Assembly: GCF_008726925.1 (NCBI RefSeq)
Contig: NZ_VYWO01000001.1
Span: forward strand, 682,001 to 746,000
Direction: 5' to 3'
Length of the DNA: 64,000 bases
DNA from: Aerococcus sanguinicola
Lineage (GTDB): Bacteria; Bacillota; Bacilli; Lactobacillales; Aerococcaceae
The stretch's first letter is position 1; the number at the start of each line of letters is the position of its first letter. The notes beneath the pieces were generated by a model. It saw only the letters and a program-made list of their open reading frames with translations, was not told the DNA's origin and did not search any database. Made by a program: the position numbers and the translations under genes. Of the stretch, positions 1-8,231 are shown piece after piece.

Positions 1-1706
1 AAGGTCATGGCATTGCGGCCTTTATAGCGGAAGAGGTTGCGCAAGCTAATCTTATTGTTGAAGCTTAATCTTTGCCAGAACCAAGTCCAGCGCTCTAAGA
101 GAATCCGCTGGCCTTGTTTAGGCGGCTTAGGTCGCATGAGCACAGCTGCTGGTTCAGTTAAAGAATTGCGAGTGACCAGCCAAGCTGGCCCAACTGTCGT
201 GAGCAGGGAGATGGAGAGGGCCAGTAGGAAATCCTTCCAGTAGAAACCATAGTAGACTTCTTGGCCTAAGTCATAGAGCATGCCGTAAGCATTGACAATG
301 ATATTTGGCAGGAGGTAATTGCCCACTGCCACACCGAGCAAGGTTCCTGTGACACTAGCTAGTCCAGCGTAGAGGAGAAATTTGATGGCAATTTCTGAAG
401 AGCGGTAGCCCAGAGCCTTGAGGGTTCCGAGCTGGATCCGCTGCTCATCCACCATGCGTGTCATCGTCGTGAAGCTCACCAAGGCTGCCACTAGGAAGAA
501 AATAAGAGGAAAGACCCGAGCAATGGCTGCAATTCGGTCCGCATTATCCTCATACTCACTGTAGCCGCTCAGCTGACTACGGTCATTGACCTGGTAGTTA
601 GGCGCCTCCATTTCTTCCTTGTAGGTCTTAGCTTGGTCCAATTTCTCTTGACCTGCTGCCAAGTCCTTTTCTTTTTCTTGAATTTCCTCTTCAGCCTGGT
701 TAATCGCCGACTTCCCCTGGTCTAAGCCTTCTCTGGCTTGGGCAAACTGAGGCAGGTCAGCAGCGCCAGGCCCTAAGCTGTCTATCGCTTGTTTGACCTG
801 ATCTTCCTGGGCCTTTAAACTTTCTTTCTCCGCTTTTACTTGGTCCTTGGCTTCTTGAATAGCCTTTTGGGCAGGTTTCAAGTCCTCTTCAGCTGTCTGA
901 ATCTCCTGGTCTAAGTCCTCTTGACTCTTCTGATAGCGTTCTTCTGCCCGACCATCCAGGGCCTCTTCCACTTCTGTCTTCGCCCGGTCAACTTCTTCTT
1001 CATAAGCCCTACTATAGGCGGGAAGGTCTTCTGCACCCTCCAGCTTAAAGGCGACCTGGCTATACAAGTCCCCGGTAAAGGCCTCGGGTTGGACAACAGC
1101 GAAGCCGTCGATTGAGCCCTTGCCGATTGGGCTATTGCCCCGGGCACTCTGGTCGATATACATGGGAGACGTAACAAAGCCCACCACTGTAAAGCGATTA
1201 TTAGCTAGACCAGGTGCTTGATCGCTGACTTCCTGGTCAGGCTCAGCCAGCTCAATCACATCGCCAATCTGGTAGTTATAGCCTCCTTCTTCAGCCAAAC
1301 GAGCATCTAGGGCAACTTCATCATTTTTTTCTGGAAGTCGACCTGACCTTAACTTGTACTGGTTAATGTCACCCATTTGATTAAAATTCGGCAGGAAGCG
1401 CAAGAGACTTTCTTGCTGGGTTTCTTCCCGGTCGACACTGCGGTAAGGATAAGCCTTAATCCCTTCCAAATCATCCACTCGGTCAATATCCTCGGCCGTT
1501 AAGCCCTGGTCTACCTGTAAGCTCAGATCTTGTAAGTGCTGGTCTTGGAAGTAAAGGTTAGCCGTATGGCGCATATTCGGTGCCGCTGCCCGGATCCCTA
1601 CGAAAAAGCCGGCCCCTAAGAAAATAATACCTAATAGCGCAATGAAACGGGAAAAGCTATTTTTAATTTCGCGGAAACTATCTTTCCATAGAGCTGTTTT
1701 CTTCAT
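1..1706 (-). CDS. FtsX-type ABC transporter permease (3' end outside window)
   Basis: Membrane permease of an ABC exporter, probably acting on lipids, peptides or envelope substrates with the ATPase just upstream. Translation from the ATG at 1704-1706 (AGGGGTG upstream) starts MKKTALWKDSFREIKNSFSR, then a first membrane segment. An extracytoplasmic MacB-like region follows, then a long Glu/Lys/Gln-rich coiled coil at about residues 270-370. An FtsX-like membrane domain comes next, with helices around RVFPLIFFLVAALVSF and a motif like TRMVDEQRIQLGTLKALGY. The frame stays open to base 1, so at least 568 codons are present and the C-terminus is missing. It starts 8 bp after the ATPase stop, so the two are one operon. 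The substrate cannot be told from sequence. Confidence 0.85.
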   Translation of the reverse strand, partial: MKKTALWKDSFREIKNSFSRFIALLGIIFLGAGFFVGIRAAAPNMRHTANLYFQDQHLQDLSLQVDQGLTAEDIDRVDDLEGIKAYPYRSVDREETQQESLLRFLPNFNQMGDINQYKLRSGRLPEKNDEVALDARLAEEGGYNYQIGDVIELAEPDQEVSDQAPGLANNRFTVVGFVTSPMYIDQSARGNSPIGKGSIDGFAVVQPEAFTGDLYSQVAFKLEGAEDLPAYSRAYEEEVDRAKTEVEEALDGRAEERYQKSQEDLDQEIQTAEEDLKPAQKAIQEAKDQVKAEKESLKAQEDQVKQAIDSLGPGAADLPQFAQAREGLDQGKSAINQAEEEIQEKEKDLAAGQEKLDQAKTYKEEMEAPNYQVNDRSQLSGYSEYEDNADRIAAIARVFPLIFFLVAALVSFTTMTRMVDEQRIQLGTLKALGYRSSEIAIKFLLYAGLASVTGTLLGVAVGNYLLPNIIVNAYGMLYDLGQEVYYGFYWKDFLLALSISLLTTVGPAWLVTRNSLTEPAAVLMRPKPPKQGQRILLERWTWFWQRLSFNNKISLRNLFRYKGRNAMT

Positions 1707-1714
1707 AGTCACCC

Positions 1715-2416
1715 CTACCATTCAATCTCTGAAACAGTCTTGGGCTCAGCCTGCAAGTAACTGTCTGCCACCTGACCGTTCTTAATTTCAATGACGCGGT
1801 CAGCCATGGGCGCAATGGCCCGGTTGTGGGTGATCACGATGACCGTCGTATCTTGTTCACGGGACTGCTTCTGGAGCAAGGCCAGGACCTGTTGACCGGT
1901 CTCATTATCCAAAGCTCCTGTCGGCTCATCACAGAGCAAGAGTTTAGGATTCTTAGCCAAGGCCCGTGCAATCGAAACCCTTTGCTGCTCTCCACCCGAC
2001 AGCTGGGCTGGAAAGTTATTTTGCCGGTCCGTTAGACTCACTGCTGCCAAAGCTTGGTCAGCCGCAATCGCTTGCTGGGCAATTTGCTCGCTCAATTCAA
2101 TATTTTCCCGGGCGGTTAGGTTGGGAATTAGATTATAGAATTGGAAGACAAAGCCGACATTATCCCGGCGAAATTTAGTTAATTGTCGGTCGTTAAATTG
2201 GCCAATTTCCTGACCGTCGACCCAAATTTCACCAGATGTTGGCTTATCCATCCCCCCTAGAATATTTAAGGTTGTCGATTTGCCTGCTCCTGATGGCCCC
2301 AAGATGACGACAAATTCCCCCGCTTCAATCTCAAAGTTCATGTGGTCATTTGCCAACACTTGGGACCGGCCTTCACCGTAAGATTTAACGACATCTTTGA
2401 ATTCAATATATGCCAT
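1715..2416 (-). CDS. ABC transporter ATP-binding protein (MacB/LolD type)
   Basis: Cytoplasmic ATPase that powers the FtsX-type permease encoded directly downstream. At 233 aa it has the normal length for the family. Walker [10 protein letters not shown] is at residues 40-48, the signature LSGGEQQR at 139-146, Walker B with the D-loop ([12 protein letters not shown]) at 159-170, and the H-loop histidine in THNR near 197. The family exports lipoproteins, macrolides, antimicrobial peptides or other envelope substrates. AAAGGGA precedes the ATG. It is the first gene of a two-gene operon read leftwards. Confidence 0.93.
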   Translation of the reverse strand: MAYIEFKDVVKSYGEGRSQVLANDHMNFEIEAGEFVVILGPSGAGKSTTLNILGGMDKPTSGEIWVDGQEIGQFNDRQLTKFRRDNVGFVFQFYNLIPNLTARENIELSEQIAQQAIAADQALAAVSLTDRQNNFPAQLSGGEQQRVSIARALAKNPKLLLCDEPTGALDNETGQQVLALLQKQSREQDTTVIVITHNRAIAPMADRVIEIKNGQVADSYLQAEPKTVSEIEW

Positions 2417-2525
2417 CGTTGACCATTCCCTTTCTTTATATAATATGTTACTTTGTTAGTATATCAATAGTAAAAACCAGCTAAAAATAAAAGCAATTAA
2501 AATAAGTAAACTTAAGGAGTTCTTT

Positions 2526-3794
2526 ATGATTTATGATGTCATTGTCATTGGTGGGGGCACTAGTGGTCTCATGGCTGCTTGTTCTGCTGCCCAAACGGGG
2601 GCCAAGGTCCTCCTCTTAGAAAAAAATCCCAAGCTGGGTAAGAAGCTCTTGCTTACAGGCGGTACCCGCTGCAATGTAACCAATAAGCGCCCAGCCCGCT
2701 ATATTATTGACCATATTCCTGGCAACGGCAAATTTCTTTATAGTGCCTTTTCTCGTTTTGATAATCAAGATATTATGGCCTTCTTTGAAGCGCGTGGCGT
2801 GGCCCTCAAAGAAGAAGACCATGGCCGGATGTTCCCTGTTTCCGATTCAGCCAAAACGATTCTACAAACTTTTATCGATGAATTAAAGCGTCTGAAAGTT
2901 GAAATTATCTGCCAGGCTAAAGTCAAGGCGCTCAAACTTCAAGCAGAAGGCGTTAGTGTTCGAATCGATGACCAACGCCAGTTCCAGGCCCGAACCGTTG
3001 TCCTCGCCATGGGAGGTCGGGCCCACCCTCGGACAGGTAGCACAGGAGACGCCTACCCTATCCTAGAAGCCCTCGGCCACAGTATCCAAACCATCTATCC
3101 GACCGAAGTCCCCCTCACTTCTTCGGAGTCTTTCATCCTAAAGAAAGTCCTCCACGGCTTATCCTTGCGTGATATCGAGCTAACGGTCCTGGATGCCAAG
3201 GGGAAAGCAGTGGTCAGCCATCAAATGGATATGATCTTTACCCATTTTGGTGTCAGTGGCCCAGCGGTCCTCCGCTGCTCCATGTTTGTCCACCAGCTCC
3301 TCAGCCAAGGCAAACAGAAAGCCGTCAGCTTGAAGCTCGATGCCCTGCCCAGTCGCAGCAAAGAGAGTCTCATACAAGCCTATGCTGACCTCCAAGCGGA
3401 CTACAGGGCCAAGGCCATCCGCAATGCCCTCAAAGAAAGCTTGCCCGAACGTTATGCGGAATTTCTTTGTCAGCAGGCAGGTGTCCCGCCCCTGACCCCC
3501 TGCCAAGACCTTTCTAAGAAGCAATGGGCAGCCCTGGTCGAGGTCATCAAAGATTTCCGCTTCAAGGTTGATGGGAGTCTATCGCTTGACAAAGCCTTCG
3601 TCACAGGCGGTGGCCTGACTTTAGATGAGGTCGATCCCTATAGTATGCAGAGTAAGCGCCATCCGCAAGTCTTTATTTGCGGCGAGCTCCTTGATATCAA
3701 CGGCTATACAGGGGGCTATAACATCACCGCAGCTTTCGTCACAGGCCATGCAGCAGGCGAAAGTGCAGCTTACCAAGCGCTCAGTATGGCTTAA
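2526..3794 (+). CDS. BaiN/YhiN (HI0933)-family FAD-dependent oxidoreductase
   Basis: A 422 aa flavoprotein. The N-terminal dinucleotide-binding motif GGGTSGLMAA is at residues 9-18, the family motif LLTGGTRCNVTN near 42-53, and the C-terminal FAD-contact block (GELLDINGYTGGYN) close to the end. The family includes NAD(P)/FAD oxidoreductases of mostly unknown substrate; clostridial BaiN acts on bile-acid intermediates, but that role should not be transferred here. AAGGAG lies 7 bp before the ATG. The gene is alone on the plus strand, flanked by minus-strand genes, and ends at a hairpin terminator. Confidence 0.88.
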   Translation: MIYDVIVIGGGTSGLMAACSAAQTGAKVLLLEKNPKLGKKLLLTGGTRCNVTNKRPARYIIDHIPGNGKFLYSAFSRFDNQDIMAFFEARGVALKEEDHGRMFPVSDSAKTILQTFIDELKRLKVEIICQAKVKALKLQAEGVSVRIDDQRQFQARTVVLAMGGRAHPRTGSTGDAYPILEALGHSIQTIYPTEVPLTSSESFILKKVLHGLSLRDIELTVLDAKGKAVVSHQMDMIFTHFGVSGPAVLRCSMFVHQLLSQGKQKAVSLKLDALPSRSKESLIQAYADLQADYRAKAIRNALKESLPERYAEFLCQQAGVPPLTPCQDLSKKQWAALVEVIKDFRFKVDGSLSLDKAFVTGGGLTLDEVDPYSMQSKRHPQVFICGELLDINGYTGGYNITAAFVTGHAAGESAAYQALSMA

Positions 3795-3903
3795 CTGCTA
3801 GGGCAAAGCCTTGGTCAAGAAAAGCTTTGGGAGCCATTCCTGCCGCTTTTGACTGGAGGAATAGAAGAAAGATCCAGACTTAACAATAAAAGATCTTATA
3901 AAG

Positions 3904-3946
3904 ACAGCACCGCCTAAACCGGAGAGTTCAAGCGGTGCTGTTTTTT
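3904..3946 (+). terminator. Rho-independent terminator after the HI0933-family gene
   Basis: The 10-bp arms ACAGCACCGC (3904-3913) and GCGGTGCTGT (3932-3941) are perfectly complementary and are followed by a T run. The T run overlaps the stop of the convergent methyltransferase gene, so the stem may serve both sides. Confidence 0.85.
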
Positions 3947-5132
3947 AATCAGCCCGGTAAATCAATACCTTCAGATAGTCACTTTCCGGACTATGAGCAG
4001 GGACAGGAAAGTCCCCAGGCAATTTAAATTCTTGGATTAATTGTAAGTGACGTTGGGCCTTTTTAGCCCCTTTTTTAATATCTGCTTTAAAGGCAGCAGG
4101 ACTATAATTCGACGCATTGGTGCTGCAGACTAGGTAGCCATGTTGAGCTAGAATATCTAGAGCTCCGGCAAGCAGCTTGGGATAGTCCTTATTAACCTTG
4201 AAAACCTTCTTCTTATTGCGGGCAAAGCTAGGAGGATCCATGATAATCAAATCATAGAATTTGTCATGGCGTTGGGCATACTTGTAGTAGTCGAAGGTGT
4301 CCATCACATAAATTTCCTGGTCCTCTACAGGAATATGATTGGCACGGAATTGTTCTTCGGTTAAATCACGGCTGCGGTTAGCTAGGTCCACACTAGTGGT
4401 CTGGCTAGCCCCAGCCAGGGCAGCAGCCACCGAGAAGGCTCCCGTATAGGAGAAGGTGTTGAGCACCCGCTTACCCATAGCCAATTCGGTTTGGATATAA
4501 GTTCTTACCTCACGTTGGTCGAGGAAAATTCCTGTCATCCAATGGTCATTGAGTCGGACCACATAGCGGCGTCCCTCCTCGAGTACGGTAAAATGTTCAG
4601 GTGCCTCCTCCCCAGCCAGCCATTCACTAGCCAGCTGGTCTTGACTCTGGAAGCGATTTTTGCCTACGATACCCAAGCAGTTTGGCATGACTTCCAGGAG
4701 GGCAGCTACAATGGCTGAACGATAGGCATAGATTCCTAAAGAATACCATTGGATGAGCAGATAGTCCCCATAGAGGTCTACAGTCAAGCCACCCAGACCA
4801 TCCCCCTCCCCATTAAAGAAGCGGAAGGCGGTGGTCAATTCGTCTTCAAATAAGCTCTGGCGTCTAGCCTTAGCCTGGCTAAAGAGTTGACCAAAGAAGG
4901 CCTGGTCTAAGGCTTGCCCCTCTTGGTAACTATAGGCCCAGCCCAAGCCTTTGTTTTGCTTAGCCAGGTAGGCCATGGCAAGGAAGTTCCCCTTCGGATC
5001 GGTCAGATAAGCCTGGTCCCCTTCACTGAAGGAGAGGTCTTCCATAAAATCATCCGCTTGCAAAAGGGGACGGCCTTGGCGCAGGGCCTGGGCAGCCTCG
5101 TGTTTGAGTCTAACTTTCATTTTCTTCGTCAC
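3945..5132 (-). CDS. RlmI/YwbD-like class I SAM-dependent rRNA methyltransferase
   Basis: A 395 aa protein with a PUA-like N-terminus (about 1-75) and a C-terminal Rossmann methyltransferase domain. Motif I is in NTFSYTGAFSVAAALAGA near residue 225, and the catalytic motif DPPSFARNKK near 301. The family methylates cytosine C5 in 23S rRNA. A GTG start at 5132 is preceded by a good AGGAGG six bases upstream; an ATG four codons later is possible. The gene overlaps the end of the histidine kinase gene by 23 bp, so all three genes from the response regulator on are probably one transcript. Confidence 0.85.
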   Translation of the reverse strand: MTKKMKVRLKHEAAQALRQGRPLLQADDFMEDLSFSEGDQAYLTDPKGNFLAMAYLAKQNKGLGWAYSYQEGQALDQAFFGQLFSQAKARRQSLFEDELTTAFRFFNGEGDGLGGLTVDLYGDYLLIQWYSLGIYAYRSAIVAALLEVMPNCLGIVGKNRFQSQDQLASEWLAGEEAPEHFTVLEEGRRYVVRLNDHWMTGIFLDQREVRTYIQTELAMGKRVLNTFSYTGAFSVAAALAGASQTTSVDLANRSRDLTEEQFRANHIPVEDQEIYVMDTFDYYKYAQRHDKFYDLIIMDPPSFARNKKKVFKVNKDYPKLLAGALDILAQHGYLVCSTNASNYSPAAFKADIKKGAKKAQRHLQLIQEFKLPGDFPVPAHSPESDYLKVLIYRAD

Positions 5133-6552
5133 GGTCTTCCTCCTTTGCTTTGGGAAAGTTTAAAATAAAGCGCGTCCCTTGGCCAGGTTCACTCTCAACC
5201 TCTACCTGGGCACCATGCGCATGGACCAGTTCCTGGACAATAGCCAAACCGAGCCCAGATTCGCCATAAGCAGACGACTTGCGGGACTCATCAGCCTTGT
5301 AGAAACGTTCCCAAATATTAGCTAATTCTTCTTCTGTCATTCCTATACCTGTATCCATGATTTGAATTTCTGTGCCCTGGCTCGTCTCCCGGGCTTGCAA
5401 CTTAATCTGGCCTTGGTCCGTAAATTGAATGGCATTCTGACTAATATTAAAGAGAATCTGCCGGAGCCGGTCCCAGTCCGCATAAACCTCGGTTTCTTCC
5501 GAACAATCAATGAGGATCTCATCCCCCTTACTTTTAGCTGCCTCATCCAATTGTAAAGCAAGATCTTCAAACATTTGCCGCACCTTAAAGGTCATCGGCA
5601 TGAGGAAGATCTCCTGGGAACGGATCTTCTCATAGTCCAGGTTCTGATTAACCAGTCGGGTCAAACGCTGGGTCTCATTATGGACAAGTTCAATACTCCG
5701 TTTATAATGTTTTTCAGGAATTAATTGGTAACGCAAGCCTTCCAAGAGTCCATTCATCGTCGTTAAGGGCGTACGCATCTCATGGGCAACATCCAGCATA
5801 AACTGGCGGCGGATGTTCTCCTGGCGGTTAATTTCCTCAATTGAATGCTCAAGTGATGCTGCCATGCGGTTAAAGTCCCGGGTCAAATCCCCAATCTCAT
5901 CATCGTAGTCTTGGGGCAGGCGAACAGCATAGTTACCATCCGCTACTTCCTTAGTGGCATGGCGGATGCGTCCGAGGCGCTGGTTCATAAAGTAAGAAAT
6001 GCCTAAAGCAATGAGGAAAGCGACACCGCCTACCATTAAGACAGCGAGCAGGGTAGACATCCGGCTCCCCCAGAAACGGTGGCCAAACGCCATATTGTTC
6101 ATCCCAATCGCAACAAATCCCTGGTAACGCCCCTCAGTGTCAAAGTGGGGGACAAAGGTGGCTAAGGCATCCCCATCTTCCTTGGAGAAGCCCATATCAA
6201 AGGCTCGCATTGGCTGGCGCGTTCCTGCCTCCAAGCTCGCTAAATCCTGGCGGTCGAGATAAGCGGACACCACTTCCGCGCCCTCAGGTTCCTGCTTGGG
6301 GTATATAAGCTGGGCATTCTGATCATAGAGAAAAATCTTAATGCCGGCACGCTCCAGGAGCTCTTGCTTATCCGCCAAGAAGTTTGAACTCACTGCATGG
6401 CCCTGAAAATAATCAGCCATGGCGTCCAATTTCTGGGCGGTCTGGTTCTGGAAGCGCTCCTCAGGAATCCTTAACATTGTATAGGAGAGGCCTGATAAAG
6501 TGAACAAAATAACAACAATAAAGGCTAGCAAGAGTTGGTAAAAATAACGCAA
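5110..6552 (-). CDS. Sensor histidine kinase (HAMP-HisKA-HATPase)
   Basis: Membrane sensor of a two-component system, 480 aa from the TTG at 6552. A TM helix near residues 4-26 and a second near 164-188 enclose an extracytoplasmic sensor domain. HAMP and HisKA follow, with the phospho-acceptor histidine in DVAHEMRTPLTT (about 257). The HATPase has the N-box NISQNAIQFT and the G-boxes DTGIGM and GLGLAI. I chose TTG 6552 because AGGAGG lies six bases before it, just after the response regulator stop; an in-frame TTG eight codons upstream (6576) has no comparable site. The signal is unknown. Confidence 0.9.
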   Translation of the reverse strand: MRYFYQLLLAFIVVILFTLSGLSYTMLRIPEERFQNQTAQKLDAMADYFQGHAVSSNFLADKQELLERAGIKIFLYDQNAQLIYPKQEPEGAEVVSAYLDRQDLASLEAGTRQPMRAFDMGFSKEDGDALATFVPHFDTEGRYQGFVAIGMNNMAFGHRFWGSRMSTLLAVLMVGGVAFLIALGISYFMNQRLGRIRHATKEVADGNYAVRLPQDYDDEIGDLTRDFNRMAASLEHSIEEINRQENIRRQFMLDVAHEMRTPLTTMNGLLEGLRYQLIPEKHYKRSIELVHNETQRLTRLVNQNLDYEKIRSQEIFLMPMTFKVRQMFEDLALQLDEAAKSKGDEILIDCSEETEVYADWDRLRQILFNISQNAIQFTDQGQIKLQARETSQGTEIQIMDTGIGMTEEELANIWERFYKADESRKSSAYGESGLGLAIVQELVHAHGAQVEVESEPGQGTRFILNFPKAKEEDRDEENES

Positions 6553-6553
6553 A

Positions 6554-7297
6554 CTAACCCTCCTCAGTTTCGTCAAACTTGTAGCCTACACCCCAGACTG
6601 TTTGGATCACTTGTGGGCCCAGGGCTTCCATCTTATGGCGCAGTTTCTTGATATGGGCATCAACGGTTCGTTCATCCCCATAGAAGGGCTCTTCCCAAAG
6701 GCTGCTGAGCAAATTCTCACGGGTAAAAACTTGCTTAGGATGGGCAGCCAAGAGAGCTAGGATATCAAATTCTTTAGGGGTCAGGTCTTTGATTTCTTGA
6801 TCTCCGTAATAGGCTTCCCGGGTCTTGGTATTAATCCGTATCGACCGGGTCTTGATAATATGACCCGAAGCCTGGTCGTCAGCTACTCCCTCGCCCTGGT
6901 CTAGCTTGGATAGTTGGTCTTGCTCTTCTTGGTAGCGGCGGTAGAGGGCCTTCATTCGGGCAACCATGGTGAGCAAACTAAAGGGCTTGGTCACATAATC
7001 ATCCGCCCCTAATTCCAGTCCGAGAACCTGATCGCTCTCACTATCCCGAGCCGTTAGCATGATGATGGGTACCATCTTATTTCGGGCCCGAATTTTCTTA
7101 CAGATTTCCCTGCCATTTAAAGACGGCAAGTTTAAGTCTAAAATAATCATCTCAATCTCGTCTTCATGGTCTAGAAAATACTCCCAACCCTCCTGACCAT
7201 CCGCAATAAAGTCAGCTGTCCAACCATCTTCTCTATCAAAGTACATGCCCATCATTTCGCAGATCGAAGCGTCATCATCAATCATTAGTATATGCAT
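6554..7297 (-). CDS. OmpR-family response regulator
   Basis: A 247 aa DNA-binding response regulator paired with the kinase that follows it. The receiver domain has the acidic pair at D7-D8, the phospho-acceptor D54 in IILDLNLP and the conserved lysine in VTKPFS. A winged-helix output domain fills the C-terminus (ENLLSSLWEEPFYGDERTVD onward). An acidic linker joins the two. The regulon is not evident; no cell-envelope or transporter genes are cotranscribed apart from the methyltransferase. Confidence 0.92.
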   Translation of the reverse strand: MHILMIDDDASICEMMGMYFDREDGWTADFIADGQEGWEYFLDHEDEIEMIILDLNLPSLNGREICKKIRARNKMVPIIMLTARDSESDQVLGLELGADDYVTKPFSLLTMVARMKALYRRYQEEQDQLSKLDQGEGVADDQASGHIIKTRSIRINTKTREAYYGDQEIKDLTPKEFDILALLAAHPKQVFTRENLLSSLWEEPFYGDERTVDAHIKKLRHKMEALGPQVIQTVWGVGYKFDETEEG

Positions 7298-7423
7298 TCC
7301 AGGTCCCCACTTTCTTTATCCTTCACAAGTAAAATAAATCTTATGTGAGTCTTCAAAACTATTGTACCTTATTTAACATGACTTGAAGTAAAAACTTTTT
7401 AAAATTGTTTCGTGAATTTCAGC

Positions 7424-7440
7424 TTTTTTCGTTTATATAT
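7424..7440 (+). promoter_or_regulatory. com-box-like competence promoter of ssb
   Basis: TTTTTTCGTTTATATAT ends 20 bp before the ssb ATG. Nearly the same string, TTTTTCGTTTATAT, lies upstream of comFA on the other strand (47411-47424), and in both cases it is followed by CTAA and a strong GGAGG. The form resembles the ComX/SigX cin/com box (TTTTTCGnATA-like) known from lactococci and streptococci. The match is visible; control by a competence sigma factor is inference. Confidence 0.7.
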
Positions 7441-7460
7441 CTAATAGGAGGTGAGAATAA

Positions 7461-7814
7461 ATGAATCAAGTAGCTTGCATCGGCCGCCTGGCTGTTGAGG
7501 TTGAAATCAAAGACTTCCCCAATGGCAATGCGGTCTTGAATAATCTAATTGCGATTAACCGACACACTAACCAAAAGCAAGAAGCCGACTTTATCCCGAT
7601 AGTCGCTTGGAATGGGACTGCCCGCCTGATTGCCAAATATCTAGAAAAAGGCGATGAAATCGGTCTCGTTGGTCGGATCCAAAGCCGACGCTACGAGACT
7701 AAAGAAGGCAGACAGCAAACCGCCATTGAAATTGTTATTAGTGATGTCACTTTCCTGCGTAAGAAGTTGACAGATACAGACAAGGTCATGACAATCCAAG
7801 TCGCCAAAGACTAA
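7461..7814 (+). CDS. ssbB: Short single-stranded DNA-binding protein, SsbB type
   Basis: A 117 aa OB-fold SSB beginning MNQVACIGRLAVEVEIKDF. It lacks the disordered linker and acidic DDDLPF-type tip that replicative SsbA uses to recruit partners. That short form is typical of SsbB proteins, which protect incoming DNA during transformation. The promoter motif shared with comFA supports the competence role. The start is fixed by TAGGAGGTGAG just upstream. It is monocistronic and ends at a hairpin terminator. Confidence 0.85.
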   Translation: MNQVACIGRLAVEVEIKDFPNGNAVLNNLIAINRHTNQKQEADFIPIVAWNGTARLIAKYLEKGDEIGLVGRIQSRRYETKEGRQQTAIEIVISDVTFLRKKLTDTDKVMTIQVAKD

Positions 7815-7837
7815 AATAAAGAATCCCTCCCCTATCA

Positions 7838-7872
7838 AAAACAGGCCGCATCAAAGCAGCCTGTTTCTTTTT
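7838..7872 (+). terminator. Terminator of ssbB
   Basis: AAACAGGC (7839-7846) pairs with GCCTGTTT (7859-7866), followed by a T-rich tract. The hairpin repeat array begins immediately after it. Confidence 0.8.
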
Positions 7873-8231
7873 AGTTGAGTTCGGTCGCGCAGAACTGGCT
7901 CCTCTTCACAAAACCCCTTCGAAGTCTTTCAGACTTCTTCGGTCTTTTGCTCCAGAGGTCCACTTCTAAACGCGCGCCCTCACATCCTTTAGTTGGGTTC
8001 GGTCTGGCAGAATTGGAGTGATTTCAGCAAAAGGGAACGACCGGCTTGCAGCCGCTCTTATCCCTTTTACCTCCAGTCATCCCTTTCTGAACGCCTTTGC
8101 TCACACCCTTTACTAGTCGGGTTCGAGGATGCAGAAAGGGCTCCTCTTCGCAAAAGGCTGCCGAAACTCTCCGAGCTTCTCTAGCCTTTTACTCCAGAGG
8201 CCCCTTTCTCCCGCATCCTCTCACACCCTTT
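7873..8231 (-). repeat. Three tandem covarying hairpin repeats, about 120 bp each
   Basis: Units are 7873-7990, 7991-8111 and 8112-8231. Each begins (plus strand) with a GTTSRGTTCG-type stretch and ends CTCACAYCCTTT, and can fold into one long interrupted hairpin. In unit 3, GAGGATGC 8125-8132 pairs with 8213-8220, AGAAAGGG 8133-8140 with 8202-8209, CCTCT 8143-8147 with 8196-8200, and AAAAGGCT 8152-8159 with 8183-8190. Units 1 and 2 have different arm sequences but still pair: in unit 1 GAAGTCT 7921-7927 with 7931-7937, in unit 2 AAAAGGGA 8029-8036 with 8061-8068 and CGGCT 8042-8046 with 8050-8054. In unit 3 an inner mismatch becomes a G-U pair in minus-strand RNA, favouring that strand. Unit 3 runs into the aldehyde dehydrogenase stop codon. 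Confidence 0.85.

Noticed and set aside
7993..8184. 63-codon plus-strand frame over the hairpin repeats
   Set aside because: The same region has covarying hairpin arms and no ribosome site; the open frame is a by-product.
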